This document shows, piece after piece, positions 21,663 to 25,180 of a stretch of DNA of 25,180 bases (positions are counted from its first letter, which is position 1; every line of letters begins with the position of its first letter). The DNA lies in assembly GCA_011319805.1 (NCBI GenBank), contig SJRY01000141.1:1-25180 (forward strand), read 5' to 3'. The DNA comes from Macrocybe gigantea. Lineage: Eukaryota; Basidiomycota; Agaricomycetes; Agaricales; Callistosporiaceae. The translations under genes were made by a program, and so were the position numbers. The notes beneath the pieces are model-generated. The model did not search any database. It was not told the origin of the DNA and was given only the letters and a program-made list of their open reading frames with translations.

Positions 21663-22081
21663 TTTTTTACAATGTCGTTCGGTAGATTGTCAAAAGTTGG
21701 GTGTTACGGTAGCCACAAATCACTAGACCAATAAAACGGTTCATCGATGGGTACAAACACAAGCGAACGTTGAGAAGTTCAGGGCGGTGCGAGCCCCACC
21801 TTCCAGCGTTGAGCAAGCAGAGACACACCTTTTAATCCGCAAGGGAAGACTCGTGGATTCTATCCGAGAGCGCTTGTTTTTTTGGCGAGATAGTTCAGAG
21901 TGGTCGCACAGATGATCAATGACCTGCATCACGCTCAGAAACTATACAGTATCACGTGATGGTTTTCCCATCTCTCAGCCACAGTTTCCCTCTTTCCGAT
22001 TCAGCAAGGCCCCCGGTCCTGGCATAGAGGAAGACTCCCCCGCAGATCTCGTCGTCCCACCATCCGACAACACCATCGACC
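21663..22081. promoter_or_regulatory. Shared divergent promoter of RPP2 and RPS15
   Basis: About 420 bases separate the leader of RPP2 (minus) from the RPS15 start (plus). The half next to RPS15 is pyrimidine-rich (TCTCTCAGCC, TTTCCCTCTTTCC), as usual just upstream of highly expressed fungal genes. A CACGTG lies inside ATCACGTGAT at about 21953-21962. Divergent pairing of two ribosomal protein genes suggests co-regulation; the actual factor sites are not identified. Confidence 0.55.
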
Positions 22082-22978
22082 ATGGTATGCTCATTGTCAT
22101 CCACATCCTCTTTTGCACGTTTTTCGTGAGTTTAACCAAGACATCAGGCTGACGCTTCAGTAACCGACCCGCAAGTCGCCGCCGACATGAAGAAGAAGAG
22201 GACCTTCCGCACCTTTTCTTACCGGGGTGTAGAGCTCGAAAAATTGTTGGATCTGAGCAACGAAGAAGTGCGTCTGCAATATTTTTCTGATCTTCTTCGG
22301 AAGAAGGCTGATCATTACTTTTGATTTCAAAACTGTAGTTCGTTGAAGTATGTCAAACTGGCCTCCATGTTGATCACCCTCCGAAGACTGATATCCACAA
22401 CCCATCACGCAGCTCGTCCATTCCGCGCTCGCAGACGCTTCCAACGCGGTCTCAAGCGCCGCCCCATGGGTTTGATTAAAAAACTCCGCAAGGCGAAGAA
22501 GGAGGCACCCCCGAATGAAAAGCCTGCAGTCGTCAAGACACACCTACGTGACATGATCGTCGTCCCGGAGATGATTGGCAGCGTCGTTGGAATTTACAAC
22601 GGAAAGGTATAGTGTTCATGCTTTACCTTTTTGCCTGCGAACGCCTCTCGACTGCGCAACACAGACCTTCAACTCTGTCGAAATCAAGCCCGAGATGACG
22701 GGACACTACCTCGGCGAGTTCTCTTGCTCGTACAAGCCCGTCAAGCACGGTCGTCCTGGTGTATGTATGGTTGTTTGCTTTGTAGTTTCCCAGACTGACG
22801 TCGTGCGAACCAGATTGGTGCAACACACTGTAAGTCGTTTGTCTTGCCAGCTCACCTCAGCCAACAACTGCTTACGGCGCCATTTCTCAAAATGAACAGC
22901 ATCCCGATTGTATGTAACTTCATTGTTCAACGAGAAATGTATCTTGACGGAACCTTCCCCAGCATCCCCCTCAAGTAG
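22082..22978 (+). CDS. RPS15: 40S ribosomal protein S15 (uS19), seven introns
   Basis: Protein of the 40S head, needed for small-subunit assembly and decoding-site contacts. Eight exons: 22082-22084 (ATG alone), 22148-22267, 22339-22347 (9 bases), 22413-22606, 22665-22760, 22814-22829 (16), 22900-22909 (10) and 22963-22978 (16). The protein runs [80 protein letters not shown], then IGATH, SSRF and IPLK from the micro-exons, all as in the family. The coding sum is 464 bases, one short of 155 codons. The missing base is at about 22420-22425, where the reading goes from ELVH to RARRRF, probably CCC read as CC. The rest of the frame is intact. Confidence 0.96.
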
Positions 22979-23213
22979 ACGAAAGGAGTGTCGTATGCGA
23001 TTATGTTTTTGTCTGCCTAGTTTCTCCTATTATCTACGCATCGTCGAAAAACATGCCATGGGCTTATGAGATGACAGCGAGTGCATGTGTGATTCTGTGA
23101 ATGTCACGTGAAGTGCAGCATTTGATAGAGTAAACCCTAAGTTAAGGTTAGTGGTACAACGCTTTTGTAGTCGAGTCCTTTTTCGACGATTGACGGCTGC
23201 ATGAAAGCTGCAG
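22979..23213. promoter_or_regulatory. RPS15 3' flank and symplekin promoter with a TTAGGG-type box
   Basis: The 235 bases between two plus-strand genes contain AACCCTAA at 23133-23140, the complement of the telomere-type TTAGGGTT, about 75 bases before the next ATG, followed by GTTAAGGTTAG. Tbf1-like factors bind such boxes in fungal promoters. A CACGTG is present near 23104. The first half should hold the RPS15 3' UTR. Confidence 0.45.
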
Positions 23214-25180
23214 ATGGCGAGCACACCTGTGGATCCGCTGCAGACTCTCCAGGCAGCCTTGACGGTGCAGGCGAATTCAAAGGAACAAGCAGATTTACTT
23301 GCTACATTACGTGAATCACTTGAAAATCATCCAGCCCCCATTCCATCCTCGTCAAGACTTTTATTGGCCTTGTCGTGAATGCGGGTGATTCACTGCTCAA
23401 GAGATGGGTCATTGACCTACTCCAGTTTGCCATCTGCCGGTCCAGCTTGTCGTTGGAGCAGAGAACGCAGAGTTAGTTTCCCCTCCATTCCTCCAATGAG
23501 TGTACGCAGTGTTCACGGTCTTGATGCGAAACCCCGCCTTGCTCCCTTTTAGTGGCCGCCGAGACCCTCGAGACCCTCGCGCAACTCTTAGATGACCAGA
23601 ACTCAGCCGTCGTGAAGGTGGTCATTCAGATCTTTACGACCGCGTACCCGCTGCTCTTTCGCCACTTGTGTGTTTCCCTTCTTTTGAAGAACGCAGAGTC
23701 GTCTTGCTCATCTCACAAAACTCCCGTGCAGATGCGTCAACCGCAACAACCAGGCGGCATGGAACATCCTATCCGGGTGCAAGACTCGAATCATCGACTT
23801 TCTGTGGTCGCCCACCGTTAACATAGGCGTCAAGTTGTGCGCCGTGAAGTTTGTGCAGCGGATTATAATTGTGCAGACGCGTGGAGGTTCTGATCCTAGG
23901 GTATGCGTCTACGGTCTCTTTTTGAGTTGGTACTGACTTGGTCTCCTGTGGTGTTCAGCTGCAGAACAAGAACGATCCCAACATCTCAAACTGCCCCGCC
24001 GACCACCCTTTCATCTCCTCGGCAAAGCTAGAGGCCGAAGGTCAGAAGCTCCTGGAAGGCATCGTCACCACGCTATACTCTAGCCAGTGAGTGCTTTGAC
24101 TTTCTTTTTTGGTGCACAGGATTTTGACTTCAGGACGACACGCAAATAGGAATGTTGACGTCCTCTCTGCGATTCTGAACAGCTGGGCCACGCTCACGAA
24201 GACACGTCCCGCAATGATTCCAGTGGTGATCACCACTTTGAGACAATGGACGCCGCTGCATTGGCGGACCAGTCGGCATCGGATGTCAGAAGCGTCGAAA
24301 AGCGCGCATCCCTCCTAGTACATATATCACGGTACGTTTCAATTTCTGCGCAAATCTGTGTCTGCCTGACGTCGTTTTTAGGATTCCCAGTAGTAGCCAA
24401 TACATGACTCAGATCAACGAGGCGCTGGGGCACCAAGCCGTCCGGATGGAAAAGGCTGCCGCAGAGGAAAAGAAGCGCAAAGCACTCGGCATCGTCGACA
24501 CTAGGAAGCGCCCTCTCTCTGTTCCACCGAGCCGGCGGACGCTAAACGACCCAAGCTGGAAACTGACAGCGGACCACCTGCACCCGCGTCTGTTCTTGCG
24601 TCCTTTGACTTCACCTCCCTCCCTCGACCCTCATCACCGAGCTCATCATCGCCAACCTGGAAGCTTTCTCCGAATCCGCTCTAGTCGATCTCGTACTTGC
24701 CTTTCGAGAGAGCCGTGGACTCGGCCCTCCACCTCCTCCACCCCCGACAGGGCCCAAAGCCGCTGTTCTCGATCGCGACCGCCGGGCCACCGAGGCGACA
24801 CCCCCTCCGTCCAGTCGGCAACTTACCCCAGTGCCCGGAGTTGTATCTACTCCACCAAGAAAGGTCAAAGACGAACCTATCGACCCTCTCCAGATGGACA
24901 TCGATCAGGATGAACTCGAGTACGAACCGGACAGATTGAATGAAGAGGTCCGTGGCATTTTCTCGATCTCGTTGCGCGTACGGGCTTACTTTTTTATTTC
25001 GTCCTTGGGAAGCTATCTGAGGATCCATTGCAGTGCCGATGGCAGACATCGAACCATCACCCATCAATCTCAAACTTATCGATTTCAAGCTACCGCCCCC
25101 GAAAGACCTTGACGAAGAAGGGCGTTCGCAGCAAATAAATGGTTCGCTCAAGCGAATATGGACGAGTGGTGAGGAGTATA
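23214..25180 (+). CDS. PTA1: Symplekin/Pta1-like mRNA 3'-end processing scaffold, 5' part only
   Basis: Scaffold of the cleavage and polyadenylation factor that bridges the cleavage and poly(A) modules. The N-terminal HEAT-type domain is clear: RWVIDLLQFAICRSSLSLEQ, LETLAQLLDDQNSAVVKVVI, NRNNQAAWNILSGCKTRIID, GVKLCAVKFVQRIIIVQTRG, NVDVLSAILNSWATLTKTRP and SVEKRASLLVHISRIPSSSQ. It is followed by a charged linker and KDEPIDPLQMDIDQDELEYE, then IEPSPINLKLIDFKLPPPKD running off the window. Introns: 23472-23552, 23668-23731, 23901-23958, 24087-24149, 24332-24381 and 24952-25033. Four one-base losses are needed to keep the frame, near 23350 (PSLVK), 24257 (TPAALADQ), 24520 and 24625. Each sits in or next to a short C, G or T run. 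The gene is incomplete because the window ends. Confidence 0.9.

Noticed and set aside
24404..24913. Arg/Ser-rich plus-strand frame of 169 codons that looks like an SR protein
   Set aside because: It is the symplekin exon read out of frame after a one-base loss; the neighbouring frame gives TLITELIIANLEAF and KDEPIDPLQMDID, which fit the family.
1..25180. Repeated CACGTG (E-box) sites, for example near 2385, 9560, 19005, 20986, 21955 and 23104
   Set aside because: About six copies in 25 kb is what chance predicts for a 6-base word, so the set as a whole is not evidence of a regulon.

Overview
The window looks like nuclear DNA of a filamentous fungus, most likely a basidiomycete (Agaricomycete-like). 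Protein genes are packed on both strands. They are cut by many GT-AG introns of about 47-80 bases with CTAAC/CTGAC-like branch sites, and the set is typically fungal: a Zn2Cys6 factor with a fungal-specific domain, a Con7-type C2H2 factor, a Saf1-type F-box/RCC1 protein, INO80 Arp8 and Pta1/symplekin. The species cannot be named from sequence alone. I found no tRNA, rRNA, CRISPR, intact transposon or clear biosynthetic cluster.

Layout, left to right. 114-2324 (-): F-box/RCC1-repeat protein. 2325-4458: mostly unassigned, with two weak ORFs. 4459-6568 (-): Con7-like C2H2 transcription factor with a promoter holding TTCTAGAA repeats and CRE-like sites. 6823-8611: nothing firm. 8612-9602 (-): an unrecognised spliced gene or relic. 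9658-10804 (+): coiled-coil RING protein. 11114-13878 (-): actin-related protein Arp8, 13 introns. 14087 to about 16030 (-): decayed M20 metallopeptidase. 16566-17119 (+): V-ATPase subunit G. 17488-20721 (-): Zn2Cys6 transcription factor, 10 introns. 21156-21610 (-) and 22082-22978 (+): ribosomal proteins P2 and uS19/Rps15, head to head around a shared promoter. 23214 to the window edge (+): symplekin/Pta1, incomplete at its 3' end.

The genes are a housekeeping and regulatory mix (translation, V-ATPase, chromatin remodelling, mRNA 3'-end processing, ubiquitin ligase components, transcription factors), not one pathway. The only sign of shared regulation is the divergent ribosomal-protein pair.

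The most notable global observation concerns sequence integrity. ARP8, the Zn2Cys6 factor, VMA10 and the RING gene splice into perfect frames over about 5.9 kb of coding sequence. The F-box gene, CON7-like gene, RPP2, RPS15 and symplekin each need one or more one- or two-base corrections, mostly lost bases in short homopolymers. Several of these genes are normally essential, so local assembly error is the simplest explanation, but the uneven distribution deserves checking. The M20 peptidase gene is different: it has several in-frame stops and altered active-site motifs, and looks like a true pseudogene. I did not see a convincing new biological system.
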